Shown piece by piece: positions 1 to 12,155 of a DNA stretch of 64,000 nt (positions are counted from its first letter, which is position 1; the number at the start of each line of letters is the position of its first letter). The stretch spans positions 71,287,667 to 71,351,666 of the forward strand of contig CM070715.1 in the NCBI GenBank assembly GCA_036346275.1, written 5' to 3'. The stretch comes from Otatea glauca. Lineage: Eukaryota; Streptophyta; Magnoliopsida; Poales; Poaceae. The notes below the pieces were generated by a model. That model saw only the letters and a program-made list of their open reading frames with translations. It was not told where the DNA came from and ran no database searches. The position numbers were made by a program, and so were the translations under genes.

Positions 1-3000
1 GACACGGCCCGGCCCGGCCGAGGCACGGCCCATCTAGGCACGAAGCGTCTTGGCCGCGTTGCGTGCGCCCGCCCATGGGCCGGGTAGAGGCCCAGTGCAC
101 GCACGCCGGGGCATGGGCGTACGTCGTCTTGCCGGCACGAATAGGCACGGTGGGCCTCGGGCCGCCCACCAGCCCGTGTGCAAAAAAAATAGGAAAAAAA
201 TAGGAAAAATTAGGGAAAAATTAGGAAAAATGAGGAAAAATATGTAGAGTTAGAAAATAGCATAAAAATGACGTACAATAAATTGAGACAAAAAAAATGT
301 AGAACATTTAACAAAGAGCTTTATTAATGTTTGGATGGTTGCCTCGTTAAAAACTTTGTCAAGTAAAAACTCATCTAGAGAAAACCTTGACAAAGAAAAG
401 AGTACAACTAAAGCTCTAAGCCTCTAATACATACTAAGAGGTAGATGGAGGGTCTTCGTCATTGTCGAGGTAGAGATTTTCGAAGGCTTCCTCTAGTTCT
501 TGGTTTTCAGCGGAATGTTGAGTTCTTGAATCAGCGTGTTCCCAGTCTTTGATAGTCATGAGCATCTCCACCATATCACTCGATAGGCTTGTTCTTCTCT
601 CCTCCAATATTCTCACGGAGAGATCAAGGCGCACTTCGAGGAAACCGTCGAGACTGGAATAGTTAACACATCTCGAGCTAATATGGATAGCACGGGATAT
701 GTTAGCTTGTGCTCATGCCACCATTGAACAATATTGAAGACATCGTCTCCTTCTTGTTGGTAATCCAACGCGTCGCTGTCCATATAGGCAGATAGTTCCC
801 CAGAGGAGACTTGTTGGCTGCGGCTTGTATCACCACCTGTCGTAGAACCTGTACCTGAAGAAGAAGAAGAACCCCAGATTTTGCCCCACGCGGTCTTTTT
901 CTTACCCGCGATAGGTACAGGAGGTCATTGCAAACGAACTCCTTGATGCTTTTGTTCGCACTTGTTGTAAACTTCGGTTAGTTTAGTACGAACATCACCT
1001 AAAAGGGAGAGGACGTTACCAAATCCTAAAAGGGAGAGGACGTTACCAAATCCTCTAAGTTTTGCTCTAGGATCTAAAATAAAGGCGAAGGCATATAGAA
1101 GTGGAATTTCTTTCCAATATTTCAAATATTTGGATTTCATTGCGATGACAGAATCTCTTAAAATCATGTTATTTTCGTTGTTCTTAAAATGGGTAGCCAT
1201 ATCTAAGATATGATGCACAATTAGAGAAGATGTGGGTTCATAAACTACGGATAAAGCAACTGTGGAGTCATAAAAAACTTCAAGAAACTGAAGTAACTTT
1301 GATGCAACATACTAATGTTCTTCAGATAATAAATCACGTTGAGGGTGATGTGTTTGAATGAAAACCTCAAATGTGCTCTTATATGGCGTAAGGTTCTTAA
1401 GCATTAAGTAAGTAGAATTCCATCTTATTGGTATATCTAAACCAAATATTCTTGGACGACGCCCATTGCAATGCAAAATTTTATAAGATGCTATTCTAGC
1501 ATTAGAATGATTCATAAAAGAAATTGCCAAACGGAAAGGTGCAATGTAACGCTCTAACGGGCAAGTCCACTTTTAACTATAAGGTTAATAATATGACAGT
1601 ACAACGTTGATGAAACAAAAATGATTCATCATAAGTACCAAATATTGGAGTGAGAATATTCATTATGAGGTATTTGCGAGGCATTATCTAAAGTTATAGC
1701 AAAATCTTATCACCGAGACCAAAATCCTCCACCACCCTAATAATACCCTCAAGAATATTCTCTCCAAGATATGCGACATCAATTAGTTTGAAACCTATAA
1801 TTCTTTTTCTAGTTGCCGTTTTGGTTGACATAATGAGCAACTACGCTAATATAATCTTGCTTAGCCCTACCACTCCATATGTCCAAGTCAAAGATACGGA
1901 AAATGTGCAAGTATCGAACATGGTTTTAAATTTTCACGACAACTATTGTAATACTTAACTACATCTCTACTAGTTGTCCTGTCTAGATACTTTACTAAAT
2001 TTTGGATTATGTGCACGCTTAATGTAATTTTCAAAATCAAGACTCTCGCCAAAGTTTAAAGGTAAATCCTATGATGCAATTAAGCGTATAAGAGATTGCC
2101 TAGCTACATCGCCACTATATTCCCGATTCTGGACCGAACCGTCCGGTTGTATATTAGTTGTGTCTGTCTCATAGTCGCTCCTATTTTCGCATTGCAACTT
2201 TCAATATGCCTATGCAAGTGTCCTGCACTTCAGAGATTTTGCAGATAAAACATGATGACATTGTTTACAAACAAAGAACTCTTACCTCTTTTCCTTTCGC
2301 ATCTATCCTCGCTGCTTGTCTAAAAATCCCAAACTCGATGTCCGCCTCGCTCTCTTCGCTCCAGTGGATGTCGAGCCAGAAGCACTCATGGTCATGGAGC
2401 CTGATGGTTCTTCTTGTCCATAATGTTCTTCAGGTGCTTCTGTTTCGGGTACGGCTGACAAATCTTGGAAGGATTCAAGGTCCTCCGGAGCGATCCCGAG
2501 ATCGGAGATGGGGAAATGATCCATGCAAAAAACTGCAAATGAATATTTCGAATATTAGTAAAAATAATAAAAACAATACAATTAGCAAAATTCAGTATGA
2601 CAAACCTCTTGTGTTACCGAAAGCTCGAGTTTGAATTTCTCCGAAATTTTAGCAAAATTTCTCCGAATTTTGCTAAATAACTACAAACAGTATCACAATT
2701 TTCACAAGATGATCAATAGAGAAGATGATGAGTGAATGGGTGCTGTATGAGGAGAGGGGTCCTCCCTATTTATAGGAAAAAATTCGGGATTTTTTGCCCG
2801 TTTTTTCAAATTTTTTTCAATTTTTTAACCCCTAACGGCTATAAACGGTCGAAAATTCGAAAACTGGGCCGTGTTCGGCCGCCGCAAGACGGCCCGCTCA
2901 ACGGTCGCACGACGGCGGCGGCAACGGCCGGCGCGGCGCCCACCGCGTCTCGTGCCGACGCTTCCCTCGGCCCACCGTGCCCGGCCGCCTCCTCGTGCCG

Positions 3001-3202
3001 CGCGTCGTGTCGTCGGTGCTCGGGCCGGCCGGTCCTCACTGTCTGCGTCCGCGTCGGCCCATGGGCGGCGCCCGCCCAAGCACGCCCACGGCCTCGTCCG
3101 TCGCCGCGGCCGGCCCGCCCGCCGTCGTGTTGCGTGCCGTGGGCGTGCCTACGTGAACGGTCGTGGCGGCATGGCCGAGCCCGGCCCATATGGACAGCTC
3201 TA
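1..3202 (-). mobile_element. hAT-superfamily transposon, decayed, cut by window start
   Basis: This is a class II element lying in reverse orientation. Its 5' end is on the right, where the last 12 bases (3191-3202, TGGACAGCTCTA) match the inverse of the 5' terminus of the better preserved hAT at 39230 (TAGAGATGGCCA) with two mismatches. Both outer zones are extremely GC-rich and full of CGGCACGGCC-type words, as in the second copy. The other terminus lies before the window, so no target duplication can be checked. The element interrupts the RNase H region of a gypsy retroelement, whose coding sense resumes right after 3202. The transposase within is described separately. Confidence 0.8.
434..2524 (-). 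pseudogene. hAT transposase pseudogene (BED/RNase H-like/dimerisation type)
   Basis: Reading leftwards, the fragments are: an N-terminal segment (2524-2303, start MDHFPISDLG) like that of the copy at 39744; a strongly degraded middle; a catalytic-domain piece (1530-1312) with the family hallmark IRWNSTYLML; a second piece (1218-925) with YAFAFILDPRAKLRGF; and the C-terminal dimerisation region (634-434) with RILEERRT. An in-frame duplication of about 30 bases repeats GFGNVLSLLG near 1015-1050. Stops and frameshifts separate every piece, so no transposase can be made. Family assignment is firm because the same ordered blocks occur in the copy at 39.7-41.8 kb. Confidence 0.82.
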
Positions 3203-6200
3203 CTTATGGCTATTCTTTGTTGGTGGTCCAACATATTAAGGTAGAGTATAACTGCTATGATCAAATTTGGATCAAATATTTGGAGCAGTGTCTCATTGTG
3301 ATCGACTTATTCACTTCTATTTCCATCAGTCATATTCCTCGAGAATTAAATGACAACGCTAACTTGCTAGCCCAACAAGCATTGGGCTATAAAGTTTTTG
3401 GTTGATTAGATTGTGAGTCGATTGAAAAGATGATCATTTGTGTTACCACCATTGAATAGAGGACAAAGATAGTGGAGTATTTGACTGATCCTTCGAAATC
3501 TACTGATCAGAGAATTAAACGACAAGCTTTGAAGTTTATTGTCCTCCATTATGTACTATATTATCAGACTTTAGGAGGCTTGTTGCTAAGATGTCTTGAA
3601 GCCGAAGAAGCTAAAGTGGCTATGGGAGAAGTGCATGAAGGTATTTATGGATCCCATCAATCGTCTCATAAGATGAAATGTTTGTTAAGGCGTACTGGGT
3701 ATTTTTAGCCAACAATGTTGGAAAATTGTTTCAAATATTATAGAAGATGCCAGACTTATCAGAAATTTGGCAACATACAATTAACTCTAGCATCGACTTT
3801 ACATCCAATTATCAATCCTTGGCCATTTAGAGGATGGGGGACAGATCTAATCAGACAAATATTTCCTGCATCAAGCAAAGACCATAAGTTCATATTGGCT
3901 GTGATCGATTATTCTTCTAAATGGGTTAATCTAAATCCCAATTTTTGCTTATTTGGATTTATTATGCATTTTCTGAATTTTTTGAATTTATTGGATTTTT
4001 CTATAATTCATTTGAATTTATTAAATAATAAGTAATATGGCCTTTTGTGAAAAGTATTTCATATTGACAAAGTTTAATCAAAGTTTTGATAAAAATATTT
4101 TATTTTGGTTCCTTAAGTCTCAAAATATTTTTCAGAATTTTTCTAGAAATGTTCTGAGATTTTTACTATTTATTTTGGCTTAATCTATTTTTTGGAATTA
4201 TTTTAAATCAAAAAGGGTATTTTAAAACCTTATCTACAGTATTGGTCTAGGCCGGTACTGTGCGAACCCAGCCCAACCTTTGTGAGGCCTGATTTCTAGA
4301 AGTCATATCGTCAGCCATTGATGGCGATCGGGCGGCCATTTTCAATGGGAAAAACCCTAAAGCTTTACCATCGTTGGATCAAGATTGAACGACCGAGATA
4401 TATCGTACTGGCTCGGGAATATAGCTAATCCCATCCGTTAGTTTGTTGCGAGCGGTTTGGATTGATCCACACAGCTTTGCATCCTAGCTGTTCGCTATGC
4501 CACGTGTCGTCATGCGCGTCATCGTCTCCGATTGAACCTCGAAGAAGAGCTCTATAGCCACCGCAGACACCGAGTTCGCCCCGTGCATAGCACGGATGCC
4601 AAGGGCTTTTTAAGGCGTGCATCAGGACTGTAAGAGCATCGCAACCATAAGCCCTAGATCAATCTCGGCATTGGTGCCCTAGCTTCGTTGTATTTGGGGT
4701 CTTTCACCGAGCGCAGCCGCATCTTTGTCATCATCGTCTTAGCATCTTCGGGCCCTGGAGTGGTTGCACTACAATCACCAGCACAAGAGCCACGTGGTGC
4801 GCACCATGGATCAGCTGGCAGATCATCGGAGGATGTCACCCTCATTAGACCTGAAGCCGCTGCCGACGTTTCAGAGCACTAGAGAGGAAGGTAAGGGGAA
4901 CAACATGTTCGTGACACCGAGGTTGTGCTAGAGCCACCGTCGTCAGTGATCGCTGGCGACCATAGGGCCACGTGCCACCACCGTCAACGTGGAGTCACCG
5001 TGTTGTTGACGTGTGGCTCCACGTGGCGGACATGTCACTAGAAACACTGAGGTCTCATCTCTATCATAGCCTACGCGTGTGGTCCAGTCAGCAGTGGCAG
5101 GACCCACATGTCACTGAACCAGAGCCGTATACACCAAGTTCATCATGGACCAGCTAGGGGGTTTTGGACTGAGTCCATGGACCAGGGGCCACATGTCGCA
5201 TCCTGGTTGGTCCAAACCAAGGCTGATGTCAGCTGACTCAATAAATAAGATTTTCCAGTACAAAAAGTAATTCGGATAATTAATGATTTTCTAATTTTAA
5301 ATATTTTTTTAATTTTCAAATCTTTCGAGTGCCCATTCGCTCTCATACGAGCTCTGATTGAGGCAATTCAAATTTCTAAAAATTTCTAAAATTGAGATCT
5401 ATTTAGTGGTGAATTTTATTTCATTTTTGGAGTTTGTTTGTTCTTGGTTTTGGTATTTATTTGATATTCTCTCTCGTTACGCGTAGACGTTGAAGTACTC
5501 GGAGTACCCGAGGAGGATTCGTTGACTCAAGATCAAGTTCTAGAGCAAGAATAAGAACTTTTTCAAGGCAAGTTGTTCTTTGATCATGTTGAACCCAGTT
5601 TACAAAATTGCTACGTTGATTTACATTATGCATGATATTTTATGTGTATAACTGTTTCAAAATAGTTCGGAATCTAGCTAATCTACCTAATTGAATTATA
5701 CCTTACCATGTTATTTGTATGCCATGATTAATTGTCATCCTAGATTGATTCATTATTAGTTGGTTAATATTGATAATCAACATGGGTTGGTTAGACTGTG
5801 TCTTGTATGCTTATCCATGCCACGTGTAACTCATGTCCTTTGAAATATCAAAAGTTAATCTTGACTAATGGAACATGTAACATGTTTATAGAATTGGTGT
5901 GTCAAGTGTTATCACACAATGATGTTGAGTTGTAGTGACTGGGAGGTCACGCAACGATGTTGACTTGTTGATAGCACGTGGTGCTTCGTAATCAATTGGG
6001 GTGGTAATCATTTAGATTGGGGCAAGTGGCAAGGGGCAGTGTGCCAAGGTGGGCCAGAAGGGCAGAGGGTATGTGGAAGTCTTGCCTTAGTCATCTTAAG
6101 GACTTAACCTTGCAAGCCTTTGACCTGAATCAAACATGCAACCACATGTCTGGAATGGGACGGACCTAGCTAATTAACTTGCAATGTCTTAGCTTTGGTA

Positions 6201-7918
6201 CTACCAGTGGTGGTGTGAGGTTTGACTGTATGATGAATTCACATGGCACAAGACGGGTGCCTTGAATGTGATAACCAGTCCCTTCAGTATTGAAACCTTA
6301 GCAGGTAGTGCTGGATTAAGATAGAGCATTGTAAAGGCTTTGTCATGACCTCTTGGCCGATCGCCAAAGGAAGCGTGAAATTAAAGGCAAAAAGAGATTG
6401 GTCATGTCATGTGGGTAAAGCGCATAACCTCTGCAGAGTGTAAAATCTATTCGGATAGCCGTGCTCAGGGTATTGAGCATTGATCAGGGATTACAGTCAA
6501 GGGTTAGATTTTATAAACTGAAAACTTGGTTGGGATGGCAGGTTGCCATTGGAAGGTTTGGAACTTGACTTAGGGCTAGATGCCATATTTATTTGAGAAA
6601 TGCTAAAAGTTATTATTCACTGTTATTTGTTTTACTGTATTTTCAATCTACTTATTGTATTCATTTATAAATGCTGCTTTACTGCAAAATAACCATGTTA
6701 GCCTTGCATATAGTTATGTTAGAATTGCATTCTGTTCACAACTTGTTGAGTGCTTTAAGTACTCACCCTTTCCAAACAACATCACTAGTTGAGGAGTCTA
6801 CACCAATTCTAGAAGAGTACTAGGAGGAGATGAATATTTAGGGTGCGAGCCTTGTCAGTTGCCTGTGGTATACTAAAGGGTCATTACGTTTTCAATTCCA
6901 CTGCAATAATGTAGTTTAATGTTCTTAGTCTATCCCTGCGTGGCATACTCATGTAAGATGACCATAACGTCAGTCAACAGGTTATAATTAATATATGAAG
7001 TCTTTTATTATGTTTCTGCAGTGTATGATTGTGATATTAATCTATGTTGAGCCTGTGTGCACTAGCATGATCCTAGACTAGTGCGATATACATAGAGGAT
7101 CCAGATTTATATATTCGGGTCCCGACAGTTGAGGCAATCCCACTTAAAAAGGTAACAAGTGTTGAAGCTATAGGCTTTGTTACAGAACACATTGTCCATC
7201 GATTTGGAATTCCATAGACTATTATGACCGATCAAGGCACTGTGTTTTATGTCCGATGAGTTTCAAGGTTTTGTTAGAAGCTTGGCTATAAAGTTATTAA
7301 ATTCGTCACCTTATTATGCTCAAGCTAATGGTCAAGCCGAGTCGTCCAAGAAAACATTGATCAAATTAATCAAGACAAAAATTGAAGAAAAATCGAGGAT
7401 TTGGCATGTAACATTATCGCAGTCATTGTGGGCCTATCGGATTGCATACCATGGTGTAACAAAATTATCGTCCTACCAATTGGTTTATGGGAAAGAGGTT
7501 GTGTTGACCTTGGAAATCAACATTGACTCGGTAAGAATGGCTAGACAAAATGGATTATCAGCTTAGGATTATAAGGATTTAATGACCGAAAATTTGGACA
7601 ACTTGGCGGAATTACATTTGCATACGCTGGATCGGTTTAAGAAGAATAACATGAGAGTTGCGAAGGCTTATAATAAAAAGGTAATGCCTAAGTCATTTTA
7701 TGAAGCCGATTTGGTTTGGAAAACTATTTTGCCTGTCAGCTTTAGAGACAATCGATTTGGCAAATAGTCTCCAACATGGGAAGGATTGTATAGAATTCAT
7801 CGGCTTGTGGATGGAAATTCTTATATTTTAGAGACGTTGGAAGGTGTAGTATTTTCTAAGACAATTAATGGTAAGTACTTGAAGAAGTATCACCATAGTG
7901 TTTAGATTGATTCTTGAT
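3203..7918 (+). pseudogene. Gypsy RNase H-integrase pseudogene, split by an LTR
   Basis: The left part gives the RNase H tail (HIPRELNDNANLLAQQA, 3331-3381) and the integrase zinc-binding and core start (LRRCQTYQKFG-like region near 3745, then AVIDYSSKWV ending at 3927). The core resumes after the inserted LTR at 7128 as EAIPLKKV, MTDQGT and NGQAESSKKTL, followed by the C-terminal part with SFYEADLVWK. The last conserved residues (KYLKKYHHS) precede a stop near 7903. Premature stops (for example after YKVFG, TGYF and HRFGIP) show it is dead even apart from the insertion. Confidence 0.82.
3930..7127 (+). mobile_element. Probable solo LTR (3.2 kb) of a gypsy element inside integrase
   Basis: The insertion cleanly splits the integrase between codons for WV and EAIPLKK. 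The flanking pentamers are GTTAA (3925-3929) and GTTGA (7128-7132), a 5-bp target duplication with one change. The ends read TCTAAATCCC and CCCGACA, fitting a TG...CA LTR whose second base has mutated. No retroelement protein is encoded. Internal blocks, such as the one with CATGTGGGTAAAG and CTCTGCAGAGTG near 6408-6441, recur in reverse at 17090-17120 inside another LTR-like block, supporting LTR identity. A non-autonomous element is the alternative. Confidence 0.68.
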
Positions 7919-8394
7919 CGACTAAGGACTAATTATCAGATATATAAGTCCAAATTAACTCGTTGCAGTTAATTCTAGCTATAGACTAACAGCAAAAGTT
8001 AGATTAAGCCAATTATAGGACATCACACTTACGAGGGATTAAAACATAAATAAATAATCGGTTAAACAACCAATTATAAATGTTGCAAAGCATCCAAAAT
8101 ATTGTTTCAAAACAAGTTCGCCCCATTACAAGAATTCAAAGTGCAAATTCTGGATAAGCCGATTATATGCCAGGATTGTTGAGTCTGGCCTCTAGAGCCG
8201 ATAGCGCAGCAGCAGCCTTGGCGATGATTTCTTCCACTTCATCGAGAATTTTCTTGTCTTCTTCTTCTGAGCCCGACACAGTAATGACCTTGGCCGATTG
8301 TTTTTTTCACTACTGCTACAGCCAGGCCAAGCTCAAGTTTATGAGCCTTCATAGCTGACGTGGAGTCAACTAGCATCTACTTGCCTTCAGATAT

Positions 8395-9068
8395 TTACTT
8401 ATTGACTTTGTCCAGTTTTGCTTCAAGAATTTTTTTGGTCAACTCCAACTTCTGAGTCACCTCTTTGTTCAGCTTATGGGACTTGGCATCTTCATCAAAT
8501 TTGTCCTTCTTGGCCTTGGAGTTGGATATCATCTTGTCTAGGAGTTTCTGGTCTTCTCGTTGAGCATCCCAGAGAGCAAGCCTGGCCTTGGCCGCATCGA
8601 CGGCCCCTTTCTTGTCATCAAGGTAACACACATTCAGCAGTGCTGCCATCGTCTCTTCGGGTAAATTGGCTTGAACTATAGCAATTGCGTCTCAAAGTGG
8701 CTGGGTGTTTTCAAGCAGTTTAGCCGATGGCGTGAGCACGAGGTCAAAAAGCTTTTTAGCCTCTTCTTCATGCCTGGAGCCGATGTTACTGTAGCCGATG
8801 CGTCCTTGGACACGTAGAGAATCCACTAAATTTCTCCAGGGTACGTATCCATCGTCACCTCCTCATCATCATCCAAGTCCGATAAAGTGAAACCCAATCT
8901 ATCAGTAAGGGAGTCTGTCAGCTTAGCGGGTTCCAAGGCGAGAGTAGTAGGAGCAGGCGGAGTCGGCTGCGATGGTGGTGGAGGAAGCTCTGACTCTACG
9001 GCTGGCAGATCAGCCGAAATGTTGTCCACTTGAGTGGTAGGAGAGAGAGTAGGCTGTAAAAATGACAT
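8395..9068 (-). pseudogene. Antisense gene fragment: proline-rich region and coiled coil
   Basis: On the minus strand a proline-rich acidic segment (9068-8826, with ESELPPPPSQPTPPAP and SDLDDDEEVT) is followed by a lysine- and leucine-rich stretch (8649-8395) with heptad spacing typical of a coiled coil (for example DAKSHKLNKEVTQKLELTKK). A stop lies between the two. They are probably the 3' exons of the antisense gene whose 5' exon is the mobile-domain ORF at 11316-10276, with interposed introns I cannot place. Proteins with a plant mobile domain and a C-terminal coiled coil are common in grass retroelements. Function is unknown. Confidence 0.5.
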
Positions 9069-10275
9069 TATTAGAAATTATCAATAAAAAGTTTATAATT
9101 TGACGGCCTCAGGTGTTTACCCTATCCGAAGTCGATCCACATGGAGAATGATCGGCTGATCCCTCCTTGGCAGAGGGGCCTTTGGAAGTGACGGCCTTCT
9201 TGGTTCGACCGCATTTCTTTTCTGTTAAGAGATAGGCTATGAGTATCGATTTATACAAGTTATGAAGAAATCAATAGCCGATAAGTGTATACTTGGTTGT
9301 TGTTTCTCGTAGTATGAGAGGGAAGGAGCTTGGACACTAAGGGTGCCCGATGAGTATCCTGCCAAAGCCGTCGCGCGGCAGGGCTTGGCCACTTGCTGGA
9401 TTGGCCGACGCCTAACGAGTTGGCTGGCTTCTTTCCTACTACCTTAGTCTGCAAGATTGAGAAAAATCGATCAGTAAACGCTATGAAATGCTTGAAGATA
9501 ATTGATGGGCAAAATCTAAAATTAGTCGATACCTCGTCGGTAATATTAGCTATACTTGTGTTAGTATAGCCTGATGTGCTAGCACTACTGCTAGAGCTTG
9601 AGCCACTACTTGCGGATTTGGTGTACGCCGACTTGATAGGAGGCAGGTCTGGAAAAAATTAGGCTACCACAGCGATACAGTGCACTCCGTAGGGAAAAGA
9701 TCTGCCAAATAGCCGACCACCAGTTGGTAAAGTTGTCTGCCCTCTAGGTCTGTAAGACGAAGCATGGCAAACTTTGAAGTTGGAGATCATCGGCCATGTG
9801 CAAGGCAATATTGGCGCTAGATAAACGGCAGAGCTGATCCCTTGGCCTGATCCGATCGAGAAGCTGGACACTTGAACAAGCCTGGCCGAATCCCAGTTGT
9901 CTAGCATATACAGATGGATGATATACTAGTATGGAGGCTGATAAGTCTGATTTCTTGTGTGTAAGCCGATAGATAGCACACTTGAAGATATAAAAATCAT
10001 GTACATGTTCAATGTTTCTGCGTGCATTTCGTTACTGTCGGTTGCCAACTAAAGAACTGATGGCCAGGGATAGCAGTCAGCTTCCTTATAGCTGAAAAAT
10101 CATTCTGGCTAAAGCTTGTTTGATCGAGCTGGGAGAGAAGGCCAGAAATTTTCTTGCTCCGATATGGGTGAGTCTTTGTTGGGTGAGTAAAGAATGAACT
10201 TTTCGTCGAATGATATGCTATGTCTAAAGCCAGGTTCTTGGTCTTCTGAAGTTCCTTCTAGAGGGAAAGGAGTGA

Positions 10276-11316
10276 TTACGGCTGAGTCAATATTGAATGG
10301 TCGGCTAAAGATGCAATATAGCCAGAACTGTATAAACCATAGGGGGCCATAACATTGCCAACCGAGTACTGGTCCAGTTCAGTGAAAAGCCAACTGTGAA
10401 TTGGGTGCATCATCTGGTAGACTACTCCCAAGAAAAGTTTCCCAAGTGCTAGCCGACGGCCTTCAACTAGTTGTTCCGCTATAACTTGATACACTTGCGT
10501 CGGCCCAAGTGACACCCCACAGAAGAGAAACCAATCTAACCACGTATTCAGAAAGGCAATGTGCTTCTTGTTCGATACTGGGCCGGCTCTTTGGTTATTG
10601 TTGATATACTTATTCCAGCCGTCTCCCTTGGAATGGATCAGTTTATGTTGGGGTTTGGCACTGAAAGCCGATATCTGGTCCCCATCTGACCTCAAGCAGT
10701 AAAGTTGTGTCACATCGAGGAGTGTTGGGCCGATCGGGCCAGTTCTAAATATGAACACATTAAGCGTATCTGACCAGAAATAGCAGGCCATGGGCACTAA
10801 GGGCTCGTTGGCCTCTAGATCGGCTAATGACAACGGGAGACATTCAGCTATTCCCATCCTTTCCCATATTTGCCTCTTCTGGGCTGCTACCAGATTATAC
10901 CAATTCCTCCAGCCCTTTAGTGCTATCAGCCAAGCCTTAAAAATTTTACTCCATCCCTCTATGTTATACTCAGGAGCCGATAAGGGAAGACGGGGTAATT
11001 CTTGTTCTATGACAACCGATAGGTCAGTGTTTCCTAGCGGTCTTAAGTAATATTGGTCATTACTATTGGGAATGGGATGAGTACCTGACTGGGATCGATT
11101 GAGTCGATCTGGTGAAGAGCTGTGCTGGCCGATGAAGATTGATGAGCGAGATTTGAAGTGCAAAAAGTCAGAGATAAAGCCGATAGCAGAGGGTCTGAGA
11201 ACTGGAGCGCGTGAAATGACGAATGAATGAGCCTCATATTTACAGGGGGTAAAACAGGTGAAAAGACGGGAAGTTTTTTCGACGGGATGCGAGCGGTTAA
11301 TGGAGAAGATACGCAT
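10276..11316 (-). CDS. Plant mobile domain (PMD) ORF, antisense in gypsy element
   Basis: This is a 346-codon ORF from an ATG, the longest uninterrupted frame in the window. Residues from about 100 to 346 resemble the plant mobile domain (aminotransferase-like PMD), with the recognisable FRTGPIGPTLLDVTQLYCL block near the middle and an aromatic-rich GWNKYINN...FLNTWLDWFLFCG segment. PMD proteins occur in retroelements and in host MAIN/MAIL genes linked to silencing; the exact activity is not known. It lies antisense to the retroelement, between integrase and 3' LTR, as in Grande-like elements. The intact frame contrasts with the ruined pol genes. It is probably the first exon of a longer gene reaching towards 8395. 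Confidence 0.7.
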   Translation of the reverse strand: MRIFSINRSHPVEKTSRLFTCFTPCKYEAHSFVISRAPVLRPSAIGFISDFLHFKSRSSIFIGQHSSSPDRLNRSQSGTHPIPNSNDQYYLRPLGNTDLSVVIEQELPRLPLSAPEYNIEGWSKIFKAWLIALKGWRNWYNLVAAQKRQIWERMGIAECLPLSLADLEANEPLVPMACYFWSDTLNVFIFRTGPIGPTLLDVTQLYCLRSDGDQISAFSAKPQHKLIHSKGDGWNKYINNNQRAGPVSNKKHIAFLNTWLDWFLFCGVSLGPTQVYQVIAEQLVEGRRLALGKLFLGVVYQMMHPIHSWLFTELDQYSVGNVMAPYGLYSSGYIASLADHSILTQP

Positions 11317-11429
11317 CTCAAGATTTTACGACGTCATAACTAGAGTGGTTACCAACAAGAATATTGTGCTAAGCCGATAATGATAGAAGCCGACGAAGAA
11401 GATTTTTGGAAGATAACATATTATCTCCC

Positions 11430-12155
11430 AAAAATAGGGGGCATGTGTTTACAGCAGAATTTGGCAAGGCATGGCCAATTTGTCAGGCTATGAATAAAAA
11501 TGATATTTTTGGTCGTATCGGTTATGGAATGAAAAGTTAAGTTAAAGATAGAATTATGACCGATGTTGATTCAAAGAAAGAAATTTTGTCAGTGTAAAGG
11601 CTGATACGGATCATTGTTGACAACACATTGGAGAAGAATGCGATCGGCCAATACACTATAAAAGATGATCAAGGGCGAGCAAAAGAAACAATCACAATTA
11701 ATTAAACAATTCGCATTTACTTTTTATTTACTTTCCTATCAACTAGGAAACTAGGAGTAGAACTGTAATTTGGAATCTTTCTTGTAATCTGATTTTGATC
11801 AATAAAGTTGTGCATCGCCGATTGTTAGTCATACTCGATTACACCAATCAGGTTTGATTTTTCCCGAGCTTGTTACGCATCGCCTTTTTCAAAAAAATTC
11901 ACCTTTATCTACCATCTAATCAGCCCTAATCGGCTATTTAGACTTATCATTGCCCTTGATTTGATCGGTTTTTTAGCTGTTTGGATTTTTGTCGATTGTT
12001 GCACTAGATCAGCTTTGAACTTATTTTTTTCATTTATCTTGCTGATTGCAGGATCAAATCGAATGGCACGCCCTAAACCCTTTCAACCTAACTTTCTCAT
12101 GTGTTTGAAACGATCAATCATTATCATATTTTTCGACGTCAAACGGTTGTATATA
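11430..12155 (+). repeat. Polypurine tract and 3' LTR of the gypsy remnant
   Basis: A purine-rich tract ending GGGGGCA directly precedes TGTGTTTACAG at 11444, the classic 3' LTR junction. The LTR contains a polyadenylation-like AATAAAG near 11803 and the ATGGCACGCCC block near 12062 that is typical near the end of grass LTRs of this group. The right end is only approximate: a TATATACA near 12150 would give a CA terminus, but the matching 5' LTR and target site are absent from the window. Confidence 0.55.

Larger units (their letters stand above)
3203..12155 (+). mobile_element. Ty3/gypsy LTR retrotransposon remnant with antisense genes
   Basis: The plus strand shows the end of RNase H, then integrase, then a non-pol region with antisense ORFs, a polypurine tract (AAAATAGGGGGC, 11431-11442) and an LTR starting TGTGTTTACAG at 11444. 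Gag, protease, reverse transcriptase and the 5' LTR are missing to the left of the inserted hAT. Antisense genes between integrase and 3' LTR are known in Tat-lineage elements such as maize Grande, so I place it there by inference. CCGAT/ATCGG words are unusually frequent from about 7900 to 12000, suggesting one coherent element. The right border is uncertain; sequence after about 12155 looks like ordinary intergenic DNA. Confidence 0.72.

Noticed and set aside
2825..3264. Arginine/alanine-rich overlapping frames in GC-rich DNA
   Set aside because: They occur in several frames on both strands of the hAT subterminal region, a composition effect of repeated CGGCACGGC words.
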